This document shows, piece by piece, positions 49,520 through 60,309 of a stretch of 64,000 nt of DNA. The DNA comes from Prorocentrum cordatum (taxonomy: Eukaryota; Sar; Dinophyceae; Prorocentrales; Prorocentraceae). The stretch is taken from assembly GCA_963575745.1 (NCBI GenBank), contig CAUYUJ010018571.1, forward strand, positions 729,975 to 793,974, read 5' to 3'. The notes beneath the pieces were generated by a model. That model was not told the origin of the DNA. It worked only from the letters and a program-made list of their open reading frames with translations, and ran no database searches. A program made the position numbers and the translations under genes. Numbering within the stretch: position 1 is the stretch's first letter; the number at the start of each line of letters is the position of its first letter.

Positions 49520-50435
49520 TAGAGGAGGCAAAGATACCCATAACGCTACCCTTCCCTTATTTTTCCCTTCTGGGGCCTATCTACGAGACCCTCGTCGCCA
49601 CGGCTGGACTCACCCTGGGAGAGGTCTGGGGAGCAGCGGTATCGGTATCTGTTGGTCTCCCCATGGGCTGCGCGCACAGGCTTGCAACGGCATGGTTGTC
49701 AATGTCTTCGGCCTCTGGAGGCTGCTTCCGAGCCCCGGAGCGTCAGACCACGGCTCAGGATGAAAAACGGCTCGCGAAGAAATGCAGCGTCCAAGCAGGC
49801 GGGGATTTTTGATAAAGGGCCATTGGGGTCGAATAAGGTTTCGTGCAAGCCTTGGGGCTTCTAGGATGACCGCCGCATTCTTGAACGCTTCGTCAATCTT
49901 ACAAGGCCAGCCGTTTCTGCGCGCCGCCTTCTCTTGGCGGCGAGTACACATTGGGGAAAGAGTTACCCAGGGATGTACTCACCTCATTCGGAACAGTTGG
50001 CAACATAGACGGGCACACCCAGAGTGAAAGATTGTAGTTGACCATGCAACGGCACAAGACCCCTTGGGAAAACTATGTAGGGAACCGTCGCGCTGTACGC
50101 CCCATGCGACCTGTGACGGATGCCGCGCAATACTGAACGAAAAAAGGGATTTGTCATGGCGCCCAAACCATGTCAGCCGAAAGAGTTTGCGATCGAAACA
50201 ATGAGTGACCGAACAGGTGCCCGAGATTGTTACCGAACACATCGTGTGACCGCATTTGTGACCGAAATTTAACCTTGTTTCGTTTTCGAGCAATGAACTC
50301 TGTTCACACTCGTGCGCGTTCCGATCATTTCGGGCGCCGGGTTCGGCCACTCTCGGGCAGATGTTCGGGCACCGCGTTAGACGAGGCTTCGTGAGAATTG
50401 GGGGGGAAGGATATGCAAGGATTTGCTTGATTCTG
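49520..50435. other. No gene recognised
   Basis: A frame at 49980-50350 (minus) is open but unrecognised. CGTCGCCACGGCTGGACTCA at 49589 is a short word shared with 40431. Confidence 0.4.
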
Positions 50436-51085
50436 CATAGGACATCGCTCCGCTAGACCGCAAGGGACGCGGCAACGTGTCGACAGTTGCACGCCTGGCA
50501 GCACCCAGGAAACGCGCGTTCAAGCTTGGATCTGCATAGGACATCGCTCCGCTGGACCCGCAACATGGCGCAGCAAAACGGCGACGGCCGCACACCTGGC
50601 AGCACCCAGCTATGACTTGATCTCGTGCGGATTCGCGCATGACACCACACCGATGGGCTCCGCACGGATGCATCAAAGTGGCCACAGGTGCGCGCCTTTC
50701 CGCATCCATGGGCGGCGCTGTTCTAGCTTGGGTCTTCGTGGGGCGTCACTCCGTTGGAGCCCCCCAGAGACGAGGCATAGCGTTGTCAGTTACACGCCTG
50801 GTAGCTCCCAGGGATAGCGAGGTCTGGTTTGAGTCTGGGTCGGACATCGGTCCGCTGGAGCTCCACGAGAACCCAGCCAAACGCCTACGTTTGCACGCCT
50901 GGCAGCACACCTGGATGGCCCGGCCACGTTGGGGTCTGCTCACGCAGGACACAGCTCCGCTTGATCCGTCGGGCCCCCCAGGGCCCAGCGAAGCGGCAGC
51001 AGTTGCACTCCTGGCAGCACACACGGAGGGCGAGGTCACAGATGGTGTTGCGCAGAGTTCCATATCGCTGGACCCTGTGGTTGTC
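50436..51085 (+). repeat. ~100-bp satellite O
   Basis: About six or seven units. GGACATCGCTCCGCT(A/G)GA words fall at about 50440, 50539, 50740, 50843, 50947 and 51058. GTTGCACGCCTGGCAGCACC-type words follow each. Spacing is 99-105 bp and divergence is high. Confidence 0.75.
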
Positions 51086-51228
51086 ATACCTCAGCCCCCC
51101 CAACACCTGCGCCTCGCCCTCACCTCTTCTGCCTTGCCGCTGTTTTGGCTCGCGGGGCCCTTTGGCTACTTGGCGCGCTGGCCGCGGGCGCGCGCGCGAG
51201 CCCACGTAAAAGGAATGAGAACATGCTC

Positions 51229-51254
51229 TCTCTCTCTCTCTCTTTCTCTTTTTT

Positions 51255-51329
<75 letters not shown>

Positions 51330-51330
51330 T
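51229..51330 (+). repeat. (CT)n microsatellite
   Basis: CT repeats of about 100 bp, interrupted by a T run at 51247-51260. Confidence 0.95.
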
Positions 51331-51639
51331 TATGATAACACGGGTTTCCCTAATTGTGCTACGTGCCCCAGTGTATTCCATACAGCTACCCCCGTACATT
51401 CCTACAGTGGCAGCGGAGCCACTGGCTTCGATCCGCGAAGAGAGTCAGGCCGACTCTCCCACCACCCAGTTTGCGGGCGACCATCACTGCATTCTTTTCC
51501 CTGGCCTCCCGTTTCCTATCCTCGTGAGCCGAGCGCCGCCATGGACAGTCAAGCTGGCGCTCAACCACCATAGCACGAACTTCTGTATGGTCCGTGGTTT
51601 CAGCCAGGACAGGATCCATGGGCAGGAGGCGGAGGACGA

Positions 51640-52260
51640 GGAGACGTTCTCTGGGATGGTGATGACGGGGTGGGCTGGTCAGCTGAAGACTGGGCCCGCT
51701 GGTTCGCGCAACAGGGGACAGATTCACAGACCAAAACGCAGTCCTCCTCATCACGTTGGAACCCGCGAGGTCGTGGCTCGCCGGCTGGACCAGCTCGGTT
51801 GAAGACGCCTTTTTTGCGGAGACATCTACGCCGTTTACTTCGACCTATTGGGGAAACGCCATTGCCCAATCTTCTGATCGACGGAGAGGGCAATTTCCTT
51901 GACAACCGCAGGTTCCAAATATATCAAACGATTCACTTCCCACAGGGGATGGACAAGATCCTGACAGCCGGCTGGGTCCTTACACGAGACAGCTGCAGGC
52001 GTGGCACACGAATACCAGAAGCTGGGAAACAACAACAACAACAACATGGATGCCCTATTTACCGTTATGTCAGGGACGACCCAAGAGCAGCATCCACGAA
52101 TTCATTGAGGAACAGCTGTCCACGGAGGACAGCGGTACCCAGACCGCAGGATGCCGAAGGCATTTTGGATGTGTTTAAAGTATGATGGTACCGGGCATAA
52201 GCGAGTTATGTGTCCTGTCAACGATAGCGTTCACAAGCGAGTGTTTCTCCAAGAACTGGA
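51640..52260 (+). pseudogene. Retrotransposon gag remnant with mutated zinc knuckle
   Basis: 51670-51760 encodes GWSAEDWARWFAQQGT, a W-x-x-x-DW-x-W pattern seen at the start of dinoflagellate copia-like gag. 52172-52213 encodes CLKYDGTGHKRVMC, which is C-x2-Y-x4-H-x4-C: a CCHC zinc knuckle with its second cysteine changed to tyrosine (TAT for TGT). Zinc knuckles bind the element's RNA. The substitution and the frame changes on either side mean it is inactive. HKRVFLQELEKLVFLPCG follows in frame. Confidence 0.6.
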
Positions 52261-52533
52261 GAAGCTCGTTTTCTTACCATGTGGGCTGACATGATATATG
52301 CCGAGAGTCAAAGTTCAGTGATGCCGCTTGGGGTACGGTTCAGAGCTGGACGGAGGATTCATGCGATTTTGACGTGGCGAGCGAAAAAGCTCCGTAAGTT
52401 TTGGGCGCAAACCACTATCCGGAAAAGCCGGCCATCGCAATCATGGGATGAGCCCCTCCTCGCTATTCGTCGGTGACCAAGGAGATGAGGAAGGGCATCA
52501 TGAACAGGAATATGACCAGGAGGATGCCACTGG

Positions 52534-53220
52534 ATGTTCATGCGTCAGTTTTTGTTTTCCCTGCCAGACGCCAACAGAGAAGACGACGTCTTGAGTGAGG
52601 CCCTCAGGTGCATGGACGACGACGAAGAATTGCTCTTTGCAGCTGGAGACATGCCCGAGGCTGCGATTTTGGACGAAGGCGGACTGTCGCCACCTATGCC
52701 AATTACACCAAGCACGACAGCGCGTGCACATGCGGAAGCTCGGGCGAGGCTTCTTCATGCAGCCCTCGCCGAAAAAGGCAAGTCCAAAGGTTCCCGCGAG
52801 GGGGCGCGTCGAGGGAAACGGACTGGACATGCTCGACCGAAACGTCGGACCACAAGTACATGGGCGAGTCGCTCGAAGCGCGCCCGACACGGGAAGACGG
52901 GGCGCCGGGCTCGGGAGTGCGCGACCGAGCCAGACGAGCGAGGACGCAAACGTCAGTTCGGTTCTGGCGGCTTCCAGGCCGCCCGCTCGAAGCAGGCGAC
53001 GTTCCGCGCAGCGCCTGTCAACGGGGACCTGCGACGCAGCCATGAGTCAGTTCTTTCGCCTTTATTATGTTTGCTACCGCCGACATCAGCGGGCAGATTT
53101 ACATCGGACTTCAGGTCCGCGCGGGCTTTGGCCCGGTGGATCGCGGAACTCAGCACGGGGTCCACGGCAGAGAACACGTCGGGAAAATGGTCAGATATTT
53201 TGGAGACGCCCATGGCTTGA
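52534..53220 (+). pseudogene. Region between gag and protease, unidentified frame
   Basis: An open 228-residue frame: NREDDVLSEALRCMDDDEEL LFAAGDMPEAAILDEGG..., ending in an arginine/lysine-rich part. The acidic first third fits the stretch after the zinc knuckle in related polyproteins. Overlapping frames are also open because of GC content, so the reading is uncertain. Confidence 0.3.
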
Positions 53221-53480
53221 AGCCCGCCCGGACACCGACCCCTGACATGGGCGCCGCGGCCGTCGGCGGATCTACCCAGATTTTTTCCAGTTGGACCTCG
53301 CCCGTCGACGCCGCGGAGGACTGCGGCGCCCTCGCGGCGCATTTGATTGACTGCGAAGCGCCATTTTTCCTCCCTGTCGATATGTCCGGGCAGCTCGGCG
53401 CGGCCCTTGACTTTCCAGGGGGCGCTATCGCGCGGGGGGCACTCGGCGGCAGTCAGTCGAGGACGCGCGCAGGAAGGGGG
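53060..53480 (+). pseudogene. Retropepsin-like protease remnant
   Basis: In the frame of 53067, STQIFSSWTSPVDAAEDCGA LAAHLIDCEAPFFLPVDMSG QLGAALDFPGGAI resembles the C-terminal half of retropepsins in these elements, where a LI/LLS-x-x-x-(M/L)-x-x-LGAx(I/L)DF stretch precedes the hydrophobic end. The expected D-(T/S)-GA active site is not recognisable upstream. No function is likely. Confidence 0.4.
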
Positions 53481-55099
53481 CTCAGGCAGACGCACTGCGA
53501 TCCATATCCACGATTCTCCCGACGGTGGCCAGCAGAGACAGGGGCAAATCATGGCCGTCTCTCCGACGACTCAGGCGCGCAACCAGGTCGTCGGACCCGA
53601 GGGCGCCGCGGCCTGCGCGAATTCGTGGGCGCCTCGGCTCGCGCCAGCCTTGCCCAGCCAACTGCCGCTTCCCCTGACGCGTCTCGCGACGCTGGGCCGC
53701 GCGGAGCGCGCCCTCTCCGAGAAGGGGCCGCAGCTTTGGCCCCCGGGCGCCGCGGGGCCCAGTCGGCCCCATGGCGCCCCCAGAGATGCGAACGTGACAA
53801 TGGCACCGTCTGCGCCCGATGTCCTTCGCCATCCTGGGCCTCGCGGCCGCGAGGCGTCGCGCGAAGGCGCGCGTCGGGAACGCGCGCGAGAACCTGCTCG
53901 GGGGCGCCGAGAGTCCGGGCAACGAGGCTGCTCCGTCCACGCCCAGGCCGCGCGACCCAAGGCCCCGTCCTCGAGCCCTGAAGGCCCCCGGCGGGGACTG
54001 GTTCGCCGCAGGCAAGAAGGCGCCGCCAGGCGGAGCGGGCGCCAGGGGGGCCGAGCAGGCCGCGCGTTTGCATCCCGAGAAGTTCATGCGCCTCCAGGGC
54101 CGCGCGAAGGTCCCCTTAGTGGGCGCGCGACGACTGCCAGACGCGCTGGGCGAGGCCCCCTTCCGAGGGCTCCATTCGGACGGGCGCGCCGCGCCAGCGG
54201 GAACGGGCGACGCCCGGGGCGCGCGCGGGCCGCGCCGACTCACGAGGCAGGCGGGGCAGCGACGCAGCAAGGGCTCATGTTCTTAGCGAAGCACGCGGCC
54301 GACCGCGAGATGCACGAGAACACCGCGGGCGGGGGCGATTTCGGAACGGCCGTGGACACGCCGACATCTGCAGGATTCGCGGGCAGAAGATGGCTGCAAT
54401 GATCGCGGGGCACATGTCCGAGCGCATCGCGAGCCCCGCCCGCGTCGAGCTATTTACTCTCGCCGACGCTGCCGGCTCACACTCTGCGAACGAATCGACC
54501 GTCGAGCGGGTGACAGAAGCTGTCTATTCTGATGGTGCCACCGAATCATTCAGGACACTTGGCACGATGCTTCCCGCGGCCGTTCTCTGAGCAAGAAGTG
54601 GGCTGGCCGCGCAGTCTCCCACCGCACAGCGGCCGCCTATATCCCGTTTGATGGCGCTTCACTGGCGAGGGTTTGTCTTCGGAGTACATGTTTCCATCAG
54701 GTTGGGCAGCTTATCTTTCCAGACGGTGCCGATGCGAGCCTGGCTGGCCCTGTTTGCGTCAAGCGCGCGGCCGTGCTTGAGGGCGCCCCAGGCAAATATT
54801 GGCGGCCCGCCGTTCCGCGGGGCCCGGCGGGGGCAGCCGAGGCCCGCGAGAGACAATTGCGATCGACTTCATCTTCGGAGCTCGATGGGAACGGCATTGG
54901 CACGATTACTCATCGGCAGGCGAAACTGATCAAGCAGGCACTTCCCTGAAACGACGCCAGTCTCAGTCTTCTTCTGGGTGCAGCTCCTGGAGAAGATGGG
55001 CATGGAGACATTTTCGTCGATGATCCCCGAGCCGAACCTGGCGGTGAAGACGAGGTGCCCGCTCGGCCCGACTGGGCGCCTACAGCGGACCAGCTGGCC

Positions 55100-55552
55100 G
55101 ATCTCAAACTTGCTCACGATGGCGCCGACCATCTCGGCAATTCAGATGTTGCTCGACTTCCGAGGCGGGGCATCGCTTAGCCCGGAGAAGCACGCTGGGC
55201 GCTTGGGAATTCCAAGCCCGACGCGTGCGAGGCGCGCGGGCGACCCTATGCTCGCCGTCCTGCTGCTGCCCCCCGGACTTATCGGTTCAGTCACGTTCCT
55301 GGCATTGATTTGGTCGGGGCCGAGCGTCCACTCGACGGCGCGCCGCATTTGTGGATCAACATCATCTGTTGGGGCGCGTCGCATCAGATGGTTGGACGTG
55401 CGGGGGCAGGGCAGTCATCGGATGTTGTATGGCATGCGTGTGCACGGACATGGGCGCGTGTTTTAGGCGTGCTTGAGGGCGTCGTTGTGGATATAGAAAC
55501 GGAATGTCAGGGAACGTTTGCCGATGACATGCAAAACAACGGTGCGCGATAA
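55100..55552 (+). pseudogene. Integrase core (DDE) remnant
   Basis: One frame with a single stop (about 55178): DLKLAHDGADHLGNSDVARL PRRG corresponds to the H-x-x-x-GH-P-x-N-x-x-L zinc-binding pre-integrase motif. VPGIDLVGAE carries the first catalytic Asp (55307-55309). LWINIICWGASHQMV follows as the strand after it. VLGVLEGVVVDIETECQGTF has the second Asp (55490-55492), about 60 residues on, where TD-x-G-x-EF is usual. The frame ends at 55552 before the final Glu region. Confidence 0.7.
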
Positions 55553-55692
55553 TTCCCGACGGATGCTCGCGCTTAATGGCAACAACGGTCGTGCGGAACG
55601 CGCTGGGAAATATAGGAAATGACGCATTCGTGTAGCCGTTCATAAGGTAGTTCCGGATAGTTCTAGCCGAACGCTAATAAGGGAGTTGTTGT

Positions 55693-56310
55693 TATGACCG
55701 ACAAGGTTGCCAGAATTGGAGTGGGTTTTTCACCCATGCAACGGCTTCCCAGTTTTACGCGACGTTTACCAGCGACGCTGCTCCCCGATGATCCCATTGA
55801 TCCCGAGTACCTGTCCATTGATCCTGTGAAAGACTTCCACCGACGCCGGGCCGCTATGAAATGTTGGGATGCCGTGGATAGCCGAGCGCGGCTACTCCGA
55901 GATTTCAGCGCACGACACTGTATATCTCCAACATTCACAGAAAGCCAAGTCGTGGTTGCACGGAGACAGGGGCGAGTGGGCTCGGGGAAATGGTTCGAAC
56001 TTGGTGCGATCACCCTGCCCACCTTCTGGCGGTGCCTGGGTGAACATGCGCGGAGCTCTGTGGCTCGTATCAGCGCCGCTCAGGGCGAGAGCCGCGGTTT
56101 CCAGATCGCCAGCCGTTATCTTCACGACCTCAGCGGTGCCCGTCGTTACGTCGACGCCACTAAGGAAGGCGCCCCCGAGTTTCCTGGAGACGAACCTATA
56201 CGCGACACAGACGCAGCAGAAGTTGATGGTGTCCTTGACGACTCAGATGTCGACGCGGATGAGGAGCCACAACCGCCGCCGCCAGGAGAATTTGAAATAC
56301 ACTTGATGGT
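55693..56310 (+). pseudogene. Integrase C-terminal region with frameshift
   Basis: 55694-56000 encodes SPMQRLPSFTRRLPATLLPD DPIDPEYLSIDPVKDF... RLLRDFSARHCISPTFTESQ VVVARRQGRVGSGKW. Such a segment follows the integrase core in dinoflagellate copia-like proteins. Near 56000 the sense moves to another frame (SGGAWVNMRGALWLVSAPLR). It then returns to the first as ASRYLHDLSGARRYVDATKE GAPEFPGDEP, and continues with an acidic DDSDVDADEEPQPPPPGEFE. Confidence 0.65.
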
Positions 56311-57284
56311 TGAGGCAAGCTATGATGAACCCGGTCTGGCACGTACAGCACCTCAGAATTGCGCGCGACAAGTGCGACCTCCATTGGACGCGGCATCCGC
56401 CGAATCGCAATGCGAGCCAGGATCGCGCCAGACTTGCGTGCCGGGCGCGCCAGGGGGGCGTTGTGCAGCGCGTGCCCACTGCCGCGCGGCACCCACGCGC
56501 TCATCATCGTTTCCAGTCTAAGGGCCGCGGCGCCACCACCCGCGAGGGCTCCGAGAGCGACGGCGTGGACCTCGAGCCGACGCAGGACACCGAGGCTGGC
56601 AGTGGCCCACCTGGCATCGAGCTGAAGATGCATCGCCTGGGTGAACAAGTCATCCAGCGTCGAGATGTGCACGAGCAGTTGGCGCGGAAGGTTGACGAGC
56701 GCACAGACCTTCGACGAACACGTAGGTAGCCTCACTCTTATTCAACCCGTTCCCCACGGAATGGATGCCGTCTGAGTCGCTCCCAAATATCGAACGCCTT
56801 CGAGGGTGCGCGGCGCTCTTGGCAGCCAGATCCTCGAAGCTGGAGCTGAGACAAGCCAGGAAGGCGTGGAGCCAGCAAAGACGCGAAGCGGAGGGCGGAC
56901 TCGCACAGGCTCGACGTCAATTCGAGGTGCTCGAGGCCAACGCCACGGGGGTGGCGGCCCCAGAACCAGACCAGGACGAATAGGCTGGACGCGCGCAGGG
57001 ACTGCCGAGCTTTCTTTGCCGTTTCGCGTGAAGTTTGGAGATGCAGCGTATCCGGCGGGCCAGAGTGAACCAGCTCTCACAGTCGTCCGCGGAGCGCCTG
57101 GAACCGCTACTTCAGGAAGATGCTGCGAGTGCGGATCTACAGGATCAAGTGCGCTCTGAAGGACAAGGAGTCTGACTCCTGCTTGCTCGCTGACCTGGAG
57201 GAAGCTGCAGAGTGATCGAACGGACTCCGAGAGCCGACCAGGCAGGACCTGGTTCGGGCGGCCATTGGCAAGTGTTTTCGTCTT
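56311..57284 (+). other. Coding-like spacer of unknown nature
   Basis: Frames with charged composition: TQDTEAGSGPPGIELKMHRL GEQVIQRRDVHEQLARKVDE (56580-56700), SLPNIERLRGCAALLAARSS KLELRQARKAWSQQRREAE (56770-56890) and LRVRIYRIKCALKDKESDSC LLADLEEAAE (57120-57215). They may be the disordered linker of the polyprotein, or pieces of a captured gene. Confidence 0.3.
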
Positions 57285-57746
57285 TTGGCGGAGAAGCAGT
57301 TGAAGCTAGAAGGGCCAGAGAACACGGGCGAGACAGAGCATGCGGAGGACGTCAGGGCAGCTGGCTCCAGCGAGGGTGATGACGAGCATGGGGGAGATCA
57401 CAGCCGTGGATCGCCGGGCCGAGCGTCCGGTGCCGGCACCGCTGGCGACTTCCTGCAGCACCCCAAGACGCCCTGCGAAGCCTGCGTGGAGAGGGGGCTG
57501 TTGGCCGATGCAGAGGCGTATCAGGAGCAGCAGTCCGAGGAGCCATCGCGGCTCCAGACTCTGTTCGAGGCGAAGCCCAAGGCCGTTGGAAGGCCCAAGA
57601 AGAAGCGCGCTGCTGCATCCTCGTCTGCCCAGCTACCTCCTGGGGAGGAAAAAATCAGCGACGGCGCGATCGCGGACCCTGTCGAAGCGACGCAGCCGCG
57701 CAGCTCCGGGCCGAAGCACATCGGACCGTCGACGTCTACGTCCTAG
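57285..57746 (+). pseudogene. Unknown acidic/lysine-rich frame
   Basis: 153 residues: MAEKQLKLEGPENTGETEHA EDV..., TPCEACVERGLLADAEAYQE, SRLQTLFEAKPKAVGRPKKK RAAASSSAQLPPGEEK, then a stop at 57744-57746. GRPKKKRAA looks like a basic nuclear-localisation or AT-hook-type patch. The frame extends upstream of the first Met without a stop. Not recognised. Confidence 0.35.
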
Positions 57747-58636
57747 CCCCCCGCGATCAGGGCGGCATCTCCGTCCTGGCCCATCGTCGAAGCCGGCAGG
57801 TGGCATCGCCGCTCGCGATCGCTACGCCGGGGGGGAATATCGACCACAGATATTTGGATGTTGCCCAGAAGCGGGATCACGGATTCGACTATGCCGCCAG
57901 GCGCGCAGCCTGCGGGGAGCTTCGAGACGAAGCTGGACTGATTATTTTTCCAGGCACACCGGGGCAGACACCGACCGACGCGATCACCGACCCGCCGCGC
58001 GTGCACGACGGGCTCTTCTCACGGAGCATCATCTCTGGACCGATGGGACCCTAGCCACGTTGCGGCGGCGAGGCGCAGTTGGAGGGGTGTCGTGAGACCC
58101 GGGGAGTTCCCGCAGGATACGACTACCTCGTCTGGGTGAACGTCGATGATCTTCTTGTTCGAGATGATTTGCTCGCAGCTTGGTTACTGCCGCCATCGGG
58201 CATCGCGGACGCGGAGAAACCGCATCCAGCAGACGCAGCAGGAGGTGGCGGAAGTCAAGGCGTCGCGAGCCCAGGGCGAAAGCATGGACTTCCTTCAACA
58301 GCAACAGGAGCAGGAAGAGCATCCCCTTGCGCCCGAGAAGAATGGAAGTTGGCCCACCGATCGCCTGATCGATTACTTGGCGCTGAAGAGTCGAGCTCGT
58401 CAACCAGACCATTGCCGTCAACAAGAATGCGGCCGAGATGCTTGCAGTTCAACGCGAGCACGGATACTCCCTACCTCTTTGTTGCGTGGGTGAGACTGCT
58501 GAGATCCACGCCTGCCAGAGAAGCCATCCAAGTTGCCGCGCCGCGCAACTCGCTCAACACAGGCACCGCGAAGATCCTCCAGGAGGACATCGGATGAGCA
58601 GGACGTTTACTAGCACGTCCATGATGATTTCTCCGC
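57747..58636 (+). other. Broken coding-like stretch
   Basis: 57800-58050 reads PLAIATPGGNIDHRYLDVAQ KRDHGFDYAARRAACGELRD EAGLIIFPG. 58100-58160 reads YDYLVWVNVDDLLVRDDLL. NVDDLLV recalls the VDD motif of copia reverse transcriptases, but nothing around it supports that. Confidence 0.25.
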
Positions 58637-59341
58637 GTGCACGAACACCGAGAACGAATATCCCAAACAACCTCATCCCTTGGAAGAGTTCGATTGGCCG
58701 AGCCTCAGCGACCTCCCACGCTTGTGTTAGACCTCGTCAGCACCATGAACGGCAATCATATGTCAGAGATTGGCCGGAACCTCTGGCGCGCACATCAGGA
58801 CGAGAGGAAGTTGATCGGCGACAGCTGGGGGCAGCTGGTGAAGGGAAGCGATCTTGCGCTCCGGAATATCAAGGATCGGATCACGGAACTGAGCATGCAG
58901 GGGCTGAGCGAGGAGGTGCAGCGACTCTCTGCCAGTTACGGGGATGTGGCGCACGCCGTGGAGACGCTGAAAGGATACGTGGGCGCTACTTCACCAGCTG
59001 GCGAAGTCATCAAGGAGGCCATGACCGCTGTTGCGACGCTCGACGCGCGCGTATCCAATCCGCAGGTGGAGGACATTCTGGCGGAGAAGGGCCTTGTCAC
59101 TCTTGGTCCCGACGAGGAGTACATCAGCGCACATTGGAAGAAGAGCTACAAGCTGGTCGAAAAGAAGAAGCACGCCTTCGAGAAGATGGTTGGGCCCGAA
59201 CTGGAAGGAGTGCACCAGGGTCGACGTGGCGAGGGACAACGTGGTCGATGCTCTTCGCCACTACGATTGCTTTGGACACTATGGTTCTGGGAGTTCACTC
59301 TAGGATATTCAAGTGTCGAGTGGTGCCAGCTTTACTCGTGA
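58637..59341 (+). CDS. Helical protein of unknown family (partial)
   Basis: A well-coded 235-residue frame. The best stretch (from Met at about 58745) is SEIGRNLWRAHQDERKLIGD SWGQLVKGSDLALRNIKDRI TELSMQGLSEEVQRLSASYG DVAHAVETLKGYVGATSPA, with KKSYKLVEKKKHAFEKMVGP later. It is heptad-rich and likely alpha-helical or coiled coil. After about 59215 the sequence turns arginine-rich, suggesting a frameshift. It sits downstream of the integrase remnant on the same strand. Not recognised. Confidence 0.45.
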   Translation: MHEHRERISQTTSSLGRVRLAEPQRPPTLVLDLVSTMNGNHMSEIGRNLWRAHQDERKLIGDSWGQLVKGSDLALRNIKDRITELSMQGLSEEVQRLSASYGDVAHAVETLKGYVGATSPAGEVIKEAMTAVATLDARVSNPQVEDILAEKGLVTLGPDEEYISAHWKKSYKLVEKKKHAFEKMVGPELEGVHQGRRGEGQRGRCSSPLRLLWTLWFWEFTLGYSSVEWCQLYS

Positions 59342-59420
59342 TAATATTTCGGCTATCATCGATAGCCCCTATGGCAGAGGCCGGATGGCATATCCGGCAG
59401 GACAGTGATGGCCCATCGAT

Positions 59421-60129
59421 ATGTCAGTGATGAGAGGCAAGGACATAGCGCGAGATCTGGCCTTCAGCAACAACCAGGTTCAAACTTCCAGACTGTACCA
59501 CGGCACCAACCTGGCAGCTCTTGCTACTATCTGGAGCGAACCAGGAGTGTGCAAGCTGAAGCCGGGACTTTCGAGCATGGAACATGTTTCCCGCGTTTAC
59601 TGCAAAGGAGATACTCGCCGAGCCAGCTGCGCCCGCTACACGGTGCATCTGTCGTCCGATGTGGGCTCCGAGATGAACCTGCGCTCTCGCACTTTCGGGG
59701 TGCAAGTGGATCACGGGCGGCGCGCGCAGCATCCCAGGGTCCACGTTCACAAGCCGTGGCGTCAGGATGAAGGCAGTACCTATGTCACCAAGCCTTCGAG
59801 TCAGGCCTACCACGCGGAGGGAGATCTACAAGGCCAGCAGCATGGATATTGTTTTTGGTCGGCTGAAGCTTTGGAATCGCACGGTCTGGATGTATATCGC
59901 GGCGATGGTTTTCCCTGCGACGATTCCGAGTGCGCGCGTCTATTCGGATGACCTGATCGAGGATTCCGACCTGAAGATGTCCGAGCTTCGAGGTCTTATT
60001 CCCGCAGTTCCTCCCAAGAGGGAACTATGGGTGCCCCAATGGACCGTCGAGCTCAGCGCAGCAGCCCGATACCTGGAGCGGATTGGGCATCAGTTCTGGC
60101 CCACGGCGCTGTGCCGAAGAGTTTCATGA
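59421..60129 (+). pseudogene. Frameshifted protein with YHGTNL motif, possibly ADP-ribosyl-fold
   Basis: 59421-59760 encodes NQVQTSRLYHGTNLAALATI WSEPGVCKLKPGLSSM..., ASCARYTVHLSSDVG, QHPRVHVHKPWRQDEGSTYV. YHGT-x-x-x-x-x-x-I...(G)L-x-(P)G is the start of the ADP-ribosyltransferase-like fold (PARP / tRNA 2'-phosphotransferase), but the rest of the fold is not evident. From about 59830 the sense is in another frame: DIVFGRLKLWNRTVWMYIAA MVFPATIPSARVYSDDLIED SDLKMSELRGLIP... WVPQWTVELSAAARYLERIG, ending at 60129. One indel or more. Function uncertain. Confidence 0.35.
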
Positions 60130-60309
60130 GCGAGACGGGGCCAGCTACGGGCGAATCAGGATCTGACAATCTCCTTGCGGACCTCTCCAGAAGGTGCTTT
60201 TGAGGTCTGTGTGTTCGCGTGGATGTAGCGGTTGCATGTTGCGGACGCTTTGGGAGCATTGCTGGGCCAATGGTACATGAGCGGTTACGCGCCCAGTGGC
60301 TACGACAAG

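Larger units (their letters stand above)
51600..56310 (+). mobile_element. Ty1/copia-like LTR retrotransposon gag-protease-integrase, decayed
   Basis: In order: gag-like region with a zinc knuckle (51640-52260), protease-like region (53060-53480), GAG-pre-integrase and integrase core (55100-55552), integrase C-terminal region (55693-56310). Frames shift many times and stops are frequent. No LTRs were identified. The reverse transcriptase expected next is not found up to 60.1 kb. Parts 53.5-54.4 kb are very GC-rich and uninformative. Confidence 0.65.

Noticed and set aside
50639-51802. 387-residue open frame
   Set aside because: It crosses satellite O and the (CT)n tract (poly-Ser/Leu). The frame is open because of the repeat, not a gene.
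58146-58165. VDD motif of a copia reverse transcriptase
   Set aside because: NVDDLLV stands alone; none of the neighbouring RT motifs can be seen in any frame.
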